Shown here: in pieces, positions 31,645 to 44,387 of the stretch
How the letters are laid out: each line of letters begins with the position of its first letter
How positions within the stretch are numbered: position 1 is the stretch's first letter
Assembly (NCBI GenBank): GCA_036346275.1
Contig: CM070722.1
Span: forward strand, 24,575,336 to 24,639,335
From: Otatea glauca
Lineage: Eukaryota > Streptophyta > Magnoliopsida > Poales > Poaceae
Length of the DNA stretch: 64,000 nt
Direction of reading: 5' to 3'
The notes under the pieces: generated by a model
The model's database searches: none
What the model saw: only the letters and a program-made list of their open reading frames with translations
What the model was told of the DNA's origin: nothing
Made by a program: the position numbers and the translations under genes

Positions 31645-34600
31645 TGTAACATCCCAAAATTTTGCCTAAATACTATTTTATTGCTTAAATGTGCATTTAT
31701 GATTTTCTAGAATTTATTTGGATTTTTTTGGATTTATTTGAATTAATTATAAATTAAGTATATTGACCTTTTGTTCAAATCTATTTAAATTATTGCAAAG
31801 TTAATATAAAGTTTTGCCAAAAATATTTTATTTGAGCCCAGAATGTCTCAAAGTATTTTTGAGATTTTTCTTGGATTTTTCCTGATAATTTATTTGCCTA
31901 AAACCAATTAAATGAATTTCTAGAATTATTTAAATTAATAAAGTTTTAAAATCCTAATGAAGCGAAGATTGGGCCAAGCCCAACATCGTGCTCTTGAAGC
32001 TCGCGCGCGTGTGCCTGACCAAATTTCGCGAACCGCAATGAGGAAAACCCTAGATCGGTAGGCGTCGCGTGCGATCCAACGGTCCAGAAAGGCGCGTGTG
32101 CGCCACATCTTGGCCATCGGATCGGGACACGCGTCGGCCGCCGCTTATCGTCCCGGCGGACTCGGAGTTCACCGCCGTGTGGTCGTCGGACTTCTTCGCC
32201 GTAGAGCCTGGACGCCTAGGCTATTAAAGGAGGGTAGCGCCGAGGTTCGCAATCGGCGCCGCAGCCTTTTGGTCGGAGAGATTTTGCGAGAGCAGCCGTA
32301 GAACGCAGCCGCGAGCTCGCCGGAGTTGAAGCGTGGAACCGCCCTGGTTTTTGCCCGAGAACGTCGCCGATCCGCCGTCTTCCGTCGCTTGGGCTGCGGG
32401 ACCGAGTTCGCCGAACCGTGCCGCGTCGGATCCCCGCCGTCTCGTCACCAGGAGCCTGCCGGAGTGCCGCGTCGTGGGTCGTCTTCTCCATCACCGATGA
32501 AAGGCGCTGCCGCGCCATCGTCGTCTCTTCGCGCTAGCGTTCGATCGTCAGATCTTGGGGTAAGCCGTTGGATGAGGGACGCGTGGTTAGATCAGATCGT
32601 AGCCGTCCGATCTGTCTTCTGCGGATCAGATTGAGCCGCAGGATTGAGCCAATTGGACGCAGCCGCGTGTCGGGCGCAGGCGCCGAGGCGTCGTGGACCG
32701 GATCTGCCGTGGTCCAGCGCTATGCCGTGGACTCAGTCCATGCACCGCAACACGTGTCGTGTTCTGATTGGCTGGCGCCAGGGCTGACATCAGCATGACG
32801 TCATGCTTGCGTCATAATTGCATTTTTCAAATGGAAAAATAATCCGATTGGAAATTCTGTGATGATGACGTCATCATGAGGTCACGCTGACGTCATAAAT
32901 CTGTTTTTCAGAATAAAAACAATTCTGTTAATTCTGATTTTGTATTTTTCTGTATTTTCAATATTTATTTCAAACTTCAAAAGGCTATTTCTTTTGCATC
33001 GTAACTCGGATTCGAGTGATTAAAATTTTTTAAAATTTGTAAAATTGAGGTCTATTTAATGGTGAATTTTATTTGATTTTTGGAGTTCATTTGCTCTCTA
33101 TTTTGGTATTTATTTGCTTTTCTCCTTCGGTACGCGTAGACGTTGAATTGTGCGACGTTTCGGAGGAAGATCCAGCAACTCAAGAGCAAGCTCCAGATCA
33201 AGATTAGGACCTATTCCAAGGCAAGTTGTGCTTTGATCATGTTGAACCCATGTTTATAAAATTGCTATATTTGTTTTACCCTATTGCATATTATTTCAAG
33301 TATACAATTGTTTCCAATTAGATTGGGCTTAGCTAATATACCAGATTGATTTATATCCTACCTTGTCATTGTGTGCCATGATCCATTGTCACCCTAGATT
33401 GGTTCAATATAGTTGGTTAGTAAATATAATCAACATGGGATTGTTAGATCGTATTAGATGCTTAGCCATGCCACGCCATCACATGTGTCGAATCATTGAT
33501 AATTAATCTTGATTAATGGAATATGGAACAATGTTATGAACTTGTGTGTCATGTGGGATCACACGATGAGATTGAGTTGTTGTGGCGAGTCATGTCACGC
33601 AACGATGTTGAATTGTTGATGGCACGTGGTGCTTGGTAATCAACTGGGTGATAATCACTTAGATTGGGGCAAGTGACAAGGGGCGAGTATGCCAAGGTGG
33701 GCCCGATGGGCAGAGGGTATGTGGATGTCTTGCCTTGATCACTCTAAGGACTTAACCTTGCAAGCCTTTGACCGAGTCAATCATGCAACCACATATCGGC
33801 ATGGGCCAACAGAATGAGTAATTTGCAATATCTTAATTTTGGTACTATCGTGGTCGGTGTGAGTTTTGAGTTATGGAGTAATTCACATGGCACAAGAGGG
33901 GGCCTCGGATGTGGTAACCATCCCACCAGTGTTGAAACCTTAGCGGTGGTACCGGTTAAGCCAGCATTGTAAAGGCTTTGTTATAATCACTCGCCTTGGT
34001 GGTGTTTGGTTGTATCGCGTGGGTAAAGTGCATAACCTCTGCAGAGTGTGAAACTATTCGGATAGCCGTGCTCGCGGTATTGAGCAATGCTCGGGAATTA
34101 CAGTTATGGGTTAGCTTAATTAAATGGACAACTTGGTTGGGATGGCGGAATGCCATGTGGAAGATGGAATTTGACTTAGGATTGGAAACCTGGTTTACTT
34201 GAGAAATACTGAATCTATTTATTATAGCTATTTGTTTTACAAGTCTTTACAATCTAAATATTATATTTGTTCATAAATGCTGCTTATTGCAAAATAGCCA
34301 TGATAGCCTATCCATTGGAATAAGCCTTACATATAGTTACATAGAATTCCATTCTGTGCACAACTTGTTGAGTGCTTTAAGTACTCACCCTTGCCAACAA
34401 CAATAATCAACAGTTGAAGAAACTACACCTGTGTTGGAAGAGGAAGTCCAGGAAGATGCGAGTCATTAGGGTCCGAGCCTTGTCGGTTGCCTGTGGTGAA
34501 CTGATGAGCTATCTACGTTTTCTACTTTCCGCTTCTTAATTATTAGCTTATATTCCCAGTCTTGCCCTACGTGGCTTAATAATGTAAGTCGGTCATAAGA

Positions 34601-34756
34601 TCATACATTTAGCTATATCAATAAATGAACTATTATTTCTATTATCGTTGAGTATGATGTGATATGTACCGATGTTGAGCTGTGTGCACTAGCGTTGATC
34701 CTGGGACTAGTGCGGTAAACACAGTGGGTTCGAATTAGTGGATTCGGGTCCTTACA
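31645..34756 (+). repeat. gypsy LTR 2 (central, shared)
   Basis: 3,112 bp. The TATA position reads TATTAAA (about 32222). It differs from LTR 1 and LTR 3 mostly at CTG, CAG and CCG sites, for example 33770-33970. Confidence 0.93.
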
Positions 34757-34760
34757 GAGG

Positions 34761-34772
34761 TGGTATCAGAGC
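34761..34772 (+). promoter_or_regulatory. primer binding site, body 2
   Basis: Identical TGGTATCAGAGC after LTR 2. Confidence 0.88.
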
Positions 34773-34968
34773 ATACTGACTGTTGGTCTTGGCCCTAGAT
34801 AGTATGGAGGTGTCCTGTGTGTGTCCAAAACTATTTTCTAAAAGAAAAATTTAAAGTTGACTAATAAAACACTCTTGACTCATCTCATTCTCTACTTCTC
34901 GCCTTTGCTGAATTTACCAATTTACTTCGTTTCGGGTGGAGAACTTATTCAAAGTTCTTGTGGAGTAG

Positions 34969-35596
34969 ATGCCGATCGTTCCGACCTTCGAGGAGTCAGC
35001 TGGTAGCTACGCCATGGAGTTGTGGAGAGTTCTTCAGATGCTTGGAGGCTTCTATCGTCCGCTTTACCGAGGAGGCAGCTGGTCTGTTAATGGTGTACAC
35101 CGAGGATTTATTTGCAAGCTGATTATCTACGCTCGGGAAGATGATGAAGCCTACAGGCCAATCAACATCTCCGCCAGAAGATTCTCGTACGAGGTTGCAA
35201 TTCAGGAGGTTGCCCGACTTGCTCTTCGCCGTGTCTGCAGCGACTACGCCGACGAGCTTCACGACTCAGTGTTCCGATTTCACCCTGATGTGCAAGCATG
35301 CCGACGCCGACGGATCGTGGAGGACGAGTGTGCTACTGCAACTCACCTTGCGGAGTTCGCCCTTGCCCAAGAGGAGCATATGAGAGGAGCTGGAGACTGT
35401 GTACGAGGCACTCAGAGTGGCAGAGCAGGAGCTTGAGGTGACCCGTGCTTCACCATCGGGATGATCACCGAGCCGGGAGGCCCTAGAGGCGGTCGAGGAC
35501 GAGTTGGAGCGTGACCCGAGGAGCTCTGGGAGCCACCGAGGAGGAGTCGAGGAGGATCCCGAGGAGCGAGTGGGAGCCCGAGGAGGATCGGCCTTA
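34969..35596 (+). pseudogene. extra ORF before gag, body 2, frameshifted
   Basis: Same product as in body 1 through AQEEHMRG (frame to 35436). The coiled-coil half is then broken by several small deletions, for example TTCAGCC in body 1 reading TTCACC here and GAGTCAGAGG reading GAGTCGAGG. Most fall on CAG or CTG. Confidence 0.7.
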
Positions 35597-35863
35597 GAGT
35601 TGTGTTGAGACTCGAGTGTGGAGTCGCGTCTTTAAGTTAGTCTTTACCTCTTTAGTTGACGTTAAGGTTTCGTGTTTAGTTTGCTTCTTTGTAATGCTGA
35701 GTGTGCAGTATGTGTTGCAAAGCTTGTAGGCTTAAATAAGCAGCCATACCAAGAATAAATAAAGAATTATTTCAGTTGGGTATAACCTATTTCTCCGCTT
35801 TAGAAATTCTTGTTTCTTATCTATGCTATATCTACCTTTCCTAACCCAAGAGGCAATCATCAG

Positions 35864-36940
35864 ATGGTGAATACTCGAGGGAACAACGGTGCTTCAGGAA
35901 GTGGACTGCGCCAGAATGACAACCCCAATGACGGAGGCAGCCCTCAACCACCGCCGGTGGACATGTAGAATGGGAGCGTTTCTTGCGCGCAGACTAATCG
36001 ATGCAGACTATGATGCGGCAGATGCAAAGAAATGACCAATGTGGCAAAGAACCAACAACAACCATGTCGCCGGAAAAACAATGGTGGAGCTCGACCTTAC
36101 TCCAAGCCGCCGATTTTATGAGGACCCGCCACCAACTTTTCAGAAATGTGAAACCTTTGGAAGCCGAAGGACCGGCTTAGGACTATTGAGAAGAAGTCGC
36201 ACATCACGCAATGTGAAAGCAATGAGAAGGTGCTCTACGCCTCATCAACTGGAAGAAACCGCGCAGAATGGTGGGAAAATTATTGTGCCGCACAAGGAAC
36301 CCCGCAAGAGATTACTTGGGAGGAGTTCACTACCGCCGCCAATACCATGTTCGGAGGGAATGATGGATCTCAAGAAGGAAGAGTTCGTGGCTCAAACAAG
36401 GAGGCCAACCGGTGGCCGAGTATCGGAATAAATTTACCCGATTAGCTCGCTATGCCCTCAAGACGAGCGACAGATAAAGCTAGACAGCCTCGTTTCATGA
36501 AGGGGTGAACCAGATCGCAGGGGGTGATCACCCACAATTTTCCAGATTTTCAGAGCTAGTTAATAAGGCTTTGATCCTAGAGGATAAGTGCAAAGAGTGG
36601 GTGAAAACCGTAAGCACTTGATGACTAATCGTGGTGGACGCCCAAACCATCTACGCTTGAGAATGTCACCACACGCTAGCTTGCGATTCCAACCGCCACC
36701 GTGAATAAGACATCAACCTCGCACTCGCCCGCCAATCGTAACTTTGAGACACCAAAGACAGGCAACAATGCACCGGCAGGAGTCAAGCGATCTGCGGTGA
36801 AAAGATGCTATACATGCAATGAGCCGGGCACTTTTCTAATAGGTGTCCACGAAGGAGGCATCACACCGCTCATTTCAACTTGGGAACAACACCGCCAAGG
36901 CACCAACCTTAGGAGGAAATCGTGCGCGAGTTAAGCCGAG
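35864..36940 (+). pseudogene. gypsy gag, body 2, heavily broken
   Basis: It opens MVNTRGNNGASGSGLRQND correctly, then is broken by many one- to three-base changes. Pieces of the capsid region and the knuckle (CYTCNEPG) are recognisable in all three frames. The surrounding nucleotide identity with body 1 stays very high, so decay by age is a poor explanation. Confidence 0.8.
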
Positions 36941-37011
36941 CAACACCGCAATCAACAAAGGCGTGGGAGGATCAACCATATCACCGCAGATGGAGCTCGG
37001 GAGGCTACGAC

Positions 37012-38880
37012 GTCAGATCGGGTAAGTTTTGGTTAACTCGAGACCGCCATGCTTTGTTTGATTCGAGCTTCGTGATTCGCTTGTTTCTCAAAGTTTTGCA
37101 ACCAAGAATGGATTTAAAGTGGTGAATCTTAAGTGTGTTCTCTTAGTCCAAGCCCCAGGATCTGAGCTTAGATCTAGCCTTGGGTGTTTGGGAGCTAAGT
37201 TGCTTATGGATGTGATAGAATTTCTAGCAAATCTTATCTTGATAGATGCGCAATCCCTAGACGTCATCCTTGGAATGGATTGGCTGTCCAAACATAAGGC
37301 TGTTTTGGATTGTGGCCGAAGGATTGTAACATTGGAAGGCCCTAATGGCAAGAAGGTAGAATTTCAAGCGACCGCAGTTCGTGATGGGCAGTTAGTGGTC
37401 AACAGCGTGAAAGCCATTAGCATGGAAGATGTGCCAGTAGTCAAAGAATACCCGGATGTGTTTCCAGAAGATTTACCAGATCGCCACTGCATCGCGACAT
37501 CGAAGTTAGCATCGGGACAGCACCGATATCAAAGAGACCATATCGGATGCCTACCGACGAGTTAGTGGAAATGAAAAAGCAGATTGAGGAATTGCAAGAG
37601 AAAGGTTTCATTAAACCTAGTTCATCGCCATGGGGAGCACCAGTTTTGTTCGTCCGTAAGAAGGATGGAAGCCTTAGGATGTGCATTGATTATCGTGCAC
37701 TTAGTGAAGTAACGATCAAGAATAAGTATCCGCTGCCGTGATCGACGACTTATTTGATCGATTAAGAGGAGCTGGAGTTTTCTCCAAGATAGATCTTCGT
37801 TCGATACCATCGATTGAAGATCCGAGCGAGGATATGTTTAAGACTGCGTTTTCAACGCGATATGGACATTATGAGTTCACAGTCATGTCATTTGGATTGA
37901 CGAATGCCCCGGCATATTTCATGAACATGATGAATAAGGTTTTCATGGAGTATTTGGATAAGTTTGTTGTAGTCTTCATAGACGATATCTTGGTTTACTC
38001 AAGACAGGAGGAAGAGCATGCGTAACATCTGAGGATGGTTGTAGAGAGGCTGCGAGAGCATCAGCTGTACGCTAAGTTTAGCAAGTGTGAGTTTTGGAAG
38101 GAGAAAGTTGAATTTCTTAGTCATGTAATGACTACTAAAGGAGTGGCAGTTGACCCAAGCAAAGTGGACGTAGTGTTGCATTGGGAGCAACCAAAGTCTG
38201 TTACTCAGATCCGTAGTTTTCTGGAAATGGCGGGATACTACCGTCGATTCATAGAAGGATTCTCAACAATTGCTAAACCCCTTACGCAGTTGTTGAAGAA
38301 AGAAAAGAAGTTTGCATGGACGCCAGAGTGCGAGAAGAGTTTTATGGAACTGAAGAAGCGTTTGACGACAGCCCCCGTATTAGTATTGCCAGATGTGCAG
38401 AATGGATTTGACATTTATTGCGATGCTTCAAAGCAAGGCTTGGGGTGCGTGTTAATGCAAGAAGGCAAAGTCGTTGCTTATGCATCGAGACAGTTAAGAC
38501 CGCATGAAGTGAATTACCCAACACATGATTTGGAGTTAGCTGCCGTAGTGCATGCTTTGAAGATATGGCGTCATTATCTCATAGGAAATAGATGTGAGAT
38601 ATATACGCACCATAAGAGCTCAAATACATATTCACTCAAGCGGATCTTAATATGAGACAGTCAAGGTGGTGGAGCTAATTAAGGACTATAATGTGGGAAT
38701 TCATTATCATCCCGGAAAAGCCAACGTGGTAGCGGATGCTCTGAGTCGAAAGAGCCATAGCGCGAATACATTGACAATGGAAGATCAACCGAGTTATGTA
38801 AGGAATTTGAAGCTAAGGTTGGAAGTTGTTCCAAGGAATTGTAGCCAGACCGAAGTAAAGCCAACACTGGAGGATCAGAT
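37012..38880 (+). pseudogene. gypsy protease-RT-RNase H, body 2, frameshifted
   Basis: Same layout as body 1. The protease/linker piece at 37119-37500 is clean (LGMDWLSKHKAVLDCG). RT pieces are at 37547-38025, and a long RT-RNase H frame is at 38035-38655 (FLEMAGYYRRFIEGF, CDASKQGLGCVLMQEG, VVHALKIWRHYLIG). A TAA at 38023-38025 (CGTAAC where body 1 has CAGAAC) and losses near 37060, 37740, 37800 and 38620 break it. The catalytic VFIDDILVYS is intact. Confidence 0.85.
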
Positions 38881-40294
38881 TAGAGAAGGCCAGAAAGATG
38901 ACGATAAAATTTCGAAGATCAAGGCTAAAAAGGAGGAAGGCCTAGCCATGGATTTCACTCTAGACGAGCAAGGAACCATGTTCTTCAAAGGCCGAATCTG
39001 TGTGACGGATAAAAAGGAACTGAAACAGCTGATTCTTGAGGAAGCTCACGATTCTAAGTACTCAATTCATCCAGGAAGTGCTAAGATGTACCAGGATTTG
39101 AAAGAGAGATTTTGGTGGCCTAATATGAAGCGTGAAGTAGCTGAGCATGTGGCTTTATGTGATGTATGTCAGAGAGTAAAAGCCATGCATCAAAGACTAG
39201 CTGGGTTGTTGCAGCCGTTGAAAATTCCGGAATGGAAGTGGGAGGAAATCGGAATGGACTTTATCACCGGTTTACCTAAGACTCAGAGAGGTTACGATTC
39301 TATTTGGGTCATTGTGGATCGCCTGACCAAGGTTGCTCATTTTATCCCGGTAAAGACCACTTACTCGGGAGATCGTTTAGCAGAGTTGTATATGTCAAGG
39401 ATTGTATGTTTGCATGGAGTGCCCAAAAAGATTGTGTCAGACAGAGGTACCCAATTCACCTCAAGATTTTGGAACAAGTTGCATGAAGCAATGGGAACTC
39501 TTTCAATTTCAAGATAAAGATATCACCCGCATGCATGGTCGGTCGAGAGGGTAAATCAGATCCTAGAGGACATGTTGAGAGCTTGTGCTTTAGCTTATGC
39601 TACATCTTGGGATAAATGTTTGCCGTATGCAGAATTCAGTTACAATAATAGTTATCAAGCTAGCTTGCAGATGTCACCATTTGAGGCGTTGTATGGACGT
39701 GCTTGTCGTACTCCGTTGAATTGGAACGAAACAGGAGAACGTTTGGTGTTCGGGCCAGATATTCTCGAGGAAGCCGAAAATCAAGTTGCAATGATCAGAG
39801 AAAGGTTGAAGATAGCACAGTCAAGACAGAAGAGCTACGCGGATAACCGCCGTCGAGATTTGAGCTTCGAGCCGGAAGATTATGTGTATCTCAGAGTTAC
39901 CCCTCTCAAGGGCGTCAAAAGATTTCACGTTAAAGGGAAGCTTGCACCAAGATATATTGGTCCGTTCAAGATTCTAAGCCGTCGAGGAGAAGTAGCTTAT
40001 GAGTTAGAGTTGCCTCAGTCCTTGGCAGGAGTGCATGATGTATTCCATGTGTCGCAACTCAAGAAATGTCTCAGAGTGCCAACGGAGCAAACCCCGTTAG
40101 ATGCAATAGAGCTGCAAGAAGATTTGACTTACAAAGAGCAACCGACCAAAATTTTGGATGGTATGGAGCGGAAGACCAGAAACAAGTCTATTCGCTTTTG
40201 CAGAGTTCAGTGGAGCAATCATTCCGAAAGTGAAGCCACTTGGGAGCGAGAAGAAGATTTGAAGTCAGAATTCCCGAACCTATTCTCTAGTTAG
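38880..40294 (+). CDS. gypsy integrase with chromodomain-like tail, body 2
   Basis: The zinc-binding part and core are intact up to VSDRGTQFTSRFW (second catalytic aspartate present). Bases 39500-39555 are then scrambled relative to body 1, so the segment with the catalytic glutamate (QTERVN) is lost. The frame reopens at about 39560 and runs through FHVSQLKK and the chromodomain-like tail to NLFSS at 40294. The scrambled stretch has four CAG or CTG sites in body 1. Confidence 0.82.
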
Positions 40295-40335
40295 CCCTGA
40301 ATCTTGGGGTCGAGATTCTGTTAGGGGGGGAGGTT

Positions 40336-43300
40336 TGTAACATCCCAAAATTTTGCCTAAATACTATTTTATTGCTTAAATGTGCATTTATGATTTTCTA
40401 GAATTTATTTGGATTTTTCTGGATTTATTTGAATTAATTTTAAATTAAGTATATTGACCTTTTGTTCAAATCTATTTAAATTATTGCAAAGTTAATATAA
40501 AGTTTTGCCAAAAATATTTTATTTGAGCCCAGAATGTCTCAAAGTATTTTTGAGATTTTTCTTGGATTTTTCCTGATAATTTATTTGCCTAAAACCAATT
40601 AAATGAATTTCTAGAATTATTTAAATTAATAAAGTTTTAAAATCCTAATGAACAGTATTGGGCCGAAGCCCAACACTGTGCTCTTGAAGCCTGCGTCGGT
40701 GCGTGATCCGGCAAATTTCGCAAACGCAAATGAGGAAAACCCTAGATCGGTAGCCGTTCGCGTGCGATCCAACGGTCCAGGAAAGGCCGCGTGTGCGCTC
40801 ACATCTTGGCCATCGGATCGGGACACGCGTCGTGCTGTCGTTTATCGTCCCCGAAGCGGACTCGGAGTTCACCGCCGTGTGGTCGTCGGACTTCTTCGCC
40901 GTGTAGAGCTCGGACGCCTAGGCTATAAAAGGAGGGGTAGCGCCCGAGGTTCGCAGTCGTGCGCCGCAGCTTTTGGTCGGAGAGATTTTGCGAGAGCAGC
41001 CGTAGAACGCAGCCGCGAGCTCGCCGGAGTTGAAGCGTGGAACCGCCCTGGTTTTTGCCCGAGAACGTCGCCGATCCGCCGTCTTCCGTCGCTTGGGCTG
41101 CGGGACCGAGTTCGCCGAACCGTGCCGCGTCGTGGGTCGTCTTCTCCATCACCGGTGAAAGGCGCTGCCGCGCCATCGTCGTCTCTTCGCGCTAGCGTTC
41201 GACCGTCAGATCTTGGGGTAAGCCGTTGGATGAGGGACGCGTGGTCGATCGATCGTAGCCGTCCGACCGCCTTTCGCGGATCGATCGAGCCGCAGATTGA
41301 GCCAATTGGACGCAGCCGCGTGTCGCGCGCAGGCGCCGAGGCATCGTGGACCAGATCTGCCATGGTCCAGCGCTATGCCGTGGACTCAGTCCATGCACCG
41401 CAACACGTGTCGTGTTCGATTGGTGGCGCTGTGGTCGACATCGCGATGACGCCATGCTTGCGTCATAATTGCATTTTTCAAATGGAAAAATAATCCGATT
41501 GGAAGTTCTGTGATGATGACGTCATCATGAGGTCACGCTGACATCATAAATCTGTTTTTCAGAATAAAAACAATTATGTTAATTCTGATTTTCTATTTTT
41601 CTGTATTTTCAGTATTTATTTCAAACTTCAAAAGGCTATTTCTTTTGCATCGTAACTCGTATTTGAGTGATTAAAATTTCTAAATTTTTTTTAAAATTGA
41701 GATATATGTAATGGTGAATTTTATTTGATTTTTGGAGTTCATTTGCTCTCTGTTTTATTATTTATTTGTTTTTCTCCTTCGGTACGCGTAGTCGTTGAAT
41801 TGTGCGACGTTTCGGAGGAAGATCCAGCAACTCAAGAGCAAGCTCCAGATCAAGATCAGGACCTATTCCAAGGCAAGTTGTGCTTTGATCATGTTGAACC
41901 CATGTTTATAAAATTGCTATATTTGTTTTACCCTATTGCATATTATTTCAAGTATACAATTGTTTCCAATTAGATTGGGCTTAGCTAATATACCAGATTG
42001 ATTTATATCCTACCTTGTCATTGTATGCCATGATGCATTGTCACCCTAGATTGGTTCAATATAGTTGGTTAGTAAATATAATCAACATGGGATTGTTAGA
42101 TCGTATTAGTTGCTTAGCCATGCCACGTCATCACATGTGTTAGAATCATTGATAATTAATCTTGATTAATGGAATATGGAACAATGTTATGAACTTGTGT
42201 GTCATGTGGGATCACACAATGAGATTGAGTTGTTGTGGCGAGTCATGTCACGCAACGATGTTGAATTGTTGATGGCACGTGGTGCTTGGTAATCAACTGG
42301 GTGATAGTCACTTAGATTGGGGCAAATGACAAGGGGCGAGTTGCCAAGGTGGGCCCGATGGGCAGAGGGTATGTGGATGTCTTGCCTTGATCACTCTAAG
42401 GACTTAACCTTGCAAGCCTTTGACCTGAGTCAATCATGCAACCACATGTCTGGTATGGGCCAGCCTAGCTGAGTAATTTGCAATATCTTAATTTTGGTAC
42501 TATCGTGGTCGGTGTGAGTTTCCGAGTTATGGAGTAATTCACATGGCACAAGAGGGGGGCCCTGGATGTGGTAACCAGTCCCACCAGTGTTGAAACCTTA
42601 GCGGGTGGTACCGGGTTAAGCCAGCGCATTGTAAAGGCTTTGTTATAATCACTCGCCTTGGTGGTGTTTGGTTGTATCGCGTGGGTAAAGTGCATAACCT
42701 CTGCAGAGTGTGAAACTATTCGGATAGCCGTGCTCGCGGTATTGAGCAATGTTCGGGAATTACAGTTAAGGGTTAGCTTAATTAAATGGACAACTTGGTT
42801 GGGATGGCGGAATGCCATGTGGAAGATGGAATTTGACTTAGGATTGGAAACCTGGTTTACTTGAGAAATACTGAATCTATTTATTATTGCTATTTGTTTT
42901 ACAAGTCTTTATAATCTAAATATTATATTTGTTCATAAATGCTGCTTATTGCAAAATAGCCATGATAGCCTATCCATTGGAATAAGCCTTACATATAGTT
43001 ACATAGAATTGCATTCTGTGCACAACTTGTTGAGTGTTTAAGTACTCACCCTTGCCAACAACAATAATCAACAATTGAAGAATCTACACCTGTGTTGGAA
43101 GAGGAAGTCCAGGAAGACACGAGTCATTAGGGTCCGAGCCTTGTCGGTTGCCTGTGGTGAACTGATGAGCTATCTACGTTTTCTACTTTCCGCTTCTTAA
43201 TTATTAGCTTATATTCCCAGTCTTGCCCTGCGTGGCTTAATAATGTAAGCCGGTCATAAGATCATACATTTAGCTATATCAATAAATGAACTATTATTTC

Positions 43301-43417
43301 TATTATCGTTGAGTATGATGTGATATGTACCGATGTTGAGCTGTGTGCACTAGCGTTGATCCTGGGACTAGTGCGGTAAACACAGTGGGTTCGAATCAGT
43401 GGATTCGGGTCCTTACA
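40336..43417 (+). repeat. gypsy LTR 3
   Basis: 3,082 bp. TATAAAA is present at about 40923. It shares most LTR 1 variants against LTR 2, as expected for the original outer pair. The second TGACGTCA site is changed to TGACATCA (41539). Confidence 0.93.
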
Positions 43418-44382
43418 GTCTGTTTTTTCCAGAGAGAATACTTTTTGACCGAAGGAGGGTGGTATGACCTGAGGCCCTCCGGTCATACCGGTGAGCGGTA
43501 TGACCGGGCCCTCTCCGATCATACCGACCATGTAGACAACGGTCACTGACAGCGCATTAAATGCACTGTAGCAACCGTTGCTTCTGAGGGGCGGTCATAC
43601 CGGCCCAAGGGCGGCATGACCGGCCCCTCAGGAGGTTTTTTACCAAATTTTGAGTAATGGCTATAATTGGTTAGTGAGGGTTATAAATACCCCCACCTGT
43701 ATTCTAAGGAAGCTTCTTGACCGCATTGATCATCTTCTAGCTCAAGAAAGTCTCCAACTCTATTGTGGGCATTAAATCTTCATTTGGTGAGAGTTGGGGG
43801 AAAAATTGAGTGGTGCATTTAGTGTTGAGCCTCTAGACACTCAATTCGACCTCGAGCAAGCGTCATCACCTATTACACTTGGAGGTTGCCGCCTCCTAGA
43901 CGGCTTGGAGGCGTGTGGCATCGGTGATCTTCTCAACGAAGATTGTGAGGAGGCTCGATCGATTGTGAAGGCAAGGAGCTCGCCTAATCGGAGTGGTGAA
44001 GAGCTACCACAAGTGATCGAGGAAGGCTCAAGCGAGTGGAGCCGGCTTGAAAGAGATCAAGTCACCTCAACGTGGATTAGGGGAGACCGAAAAGTCTCTG
44101 AGACCACAGGATAAAATTGCTTGTCCCTTTCTCTCTTGTGAATTGTTTTTGTGATTCTTGTGATAAATTACAATTCCTAGCATCTTGAGTAGATTATTTG
44201 TGTTTGAATTTTCCATTGCTCTACTTAGGATTGCTTGAGTGTTTGGTGATCATTAGAGTTTGTAGTTGTAAATTTGCAATTATTGCTTCCATATCTTAGT
44301 GACTTATTTAATTGCAAATTAGTATTGAAAAATTTAGTAACCTCCTATTCACCCCCTCTAGTTGGTTATCCTTGATCCTACA
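43418..44382 (+). repeat. Sirevirus 3' LTR, right part
   Basis: Resumes with the duplicated GTCTG and runs to GATCCTACA. It contains an open stretch of 106 codons (43794-44114) in the U5/leader that is frameshifted in the 5' LTR. Confidence 0.92.
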
Positions 44383-44387
44383 AAGGG
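44383..44387. repeat. Sirevirus target duplication, right
   Basis: Second AAGGG, directly after the 3' LTR end CCTACA. Confidence 0.85.

Larger units (their letters stand above)
22905..43417 (+). mobile_element. Ty3-gypsy chromovirus tandem array (3 LTRs, 2 bodies)
   Basis: Three LTRs of about 3.1 kb (22905, 31645, 40336) alternate with two internal regions (26022-31644 and 34757-40335). One 5-bp target duplication flanks the whole. RT precedes integrase (gypsy order) and the polyprotein ends in a chromodomain-like segment, which with the very long LTRs and an extra ORF before gag fits the Tekay/Del clade (RIRE3/RIRE8-like in rice, from memory). A shared central LTR and a single outer duplication mean the array arose after insertion by unequal exchange between LTRs, not by two insertions, unless the assembly duplicated it. 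Confidence 0.9.
12389..44382 (+). mobile_element. Sirevirus-like Ty1-copia element, split by a gypsy array
   Basis: Full-length element with 1.43-kb LTRs (TG...CA), a Met-tRNA primer site, gag, pol in the order protease-integrase-RT-RNase H (copia order), an env-position ORF, and repeated polypurine tracts. Those last features together mark the SIRE/Maximus clade. Leaving out the 20.5-kb insertion at 22905-43417 and its duplicated 5 bp, the element is about 11.5 kb. The LTRs differ at many scattered sites, so it is older than the array inside it. It lies 50 bp upstream of the formin ATG, transcribed away from that gene. Confidence 0.9.

Noticed and set aside
43794..44114. 106-codon frame in the Sirevirus LTR
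   Set aside because: It lies in R/U5, is frameshifted in the 5' LTR and has no recognisable domain. It is probably leader sequence.
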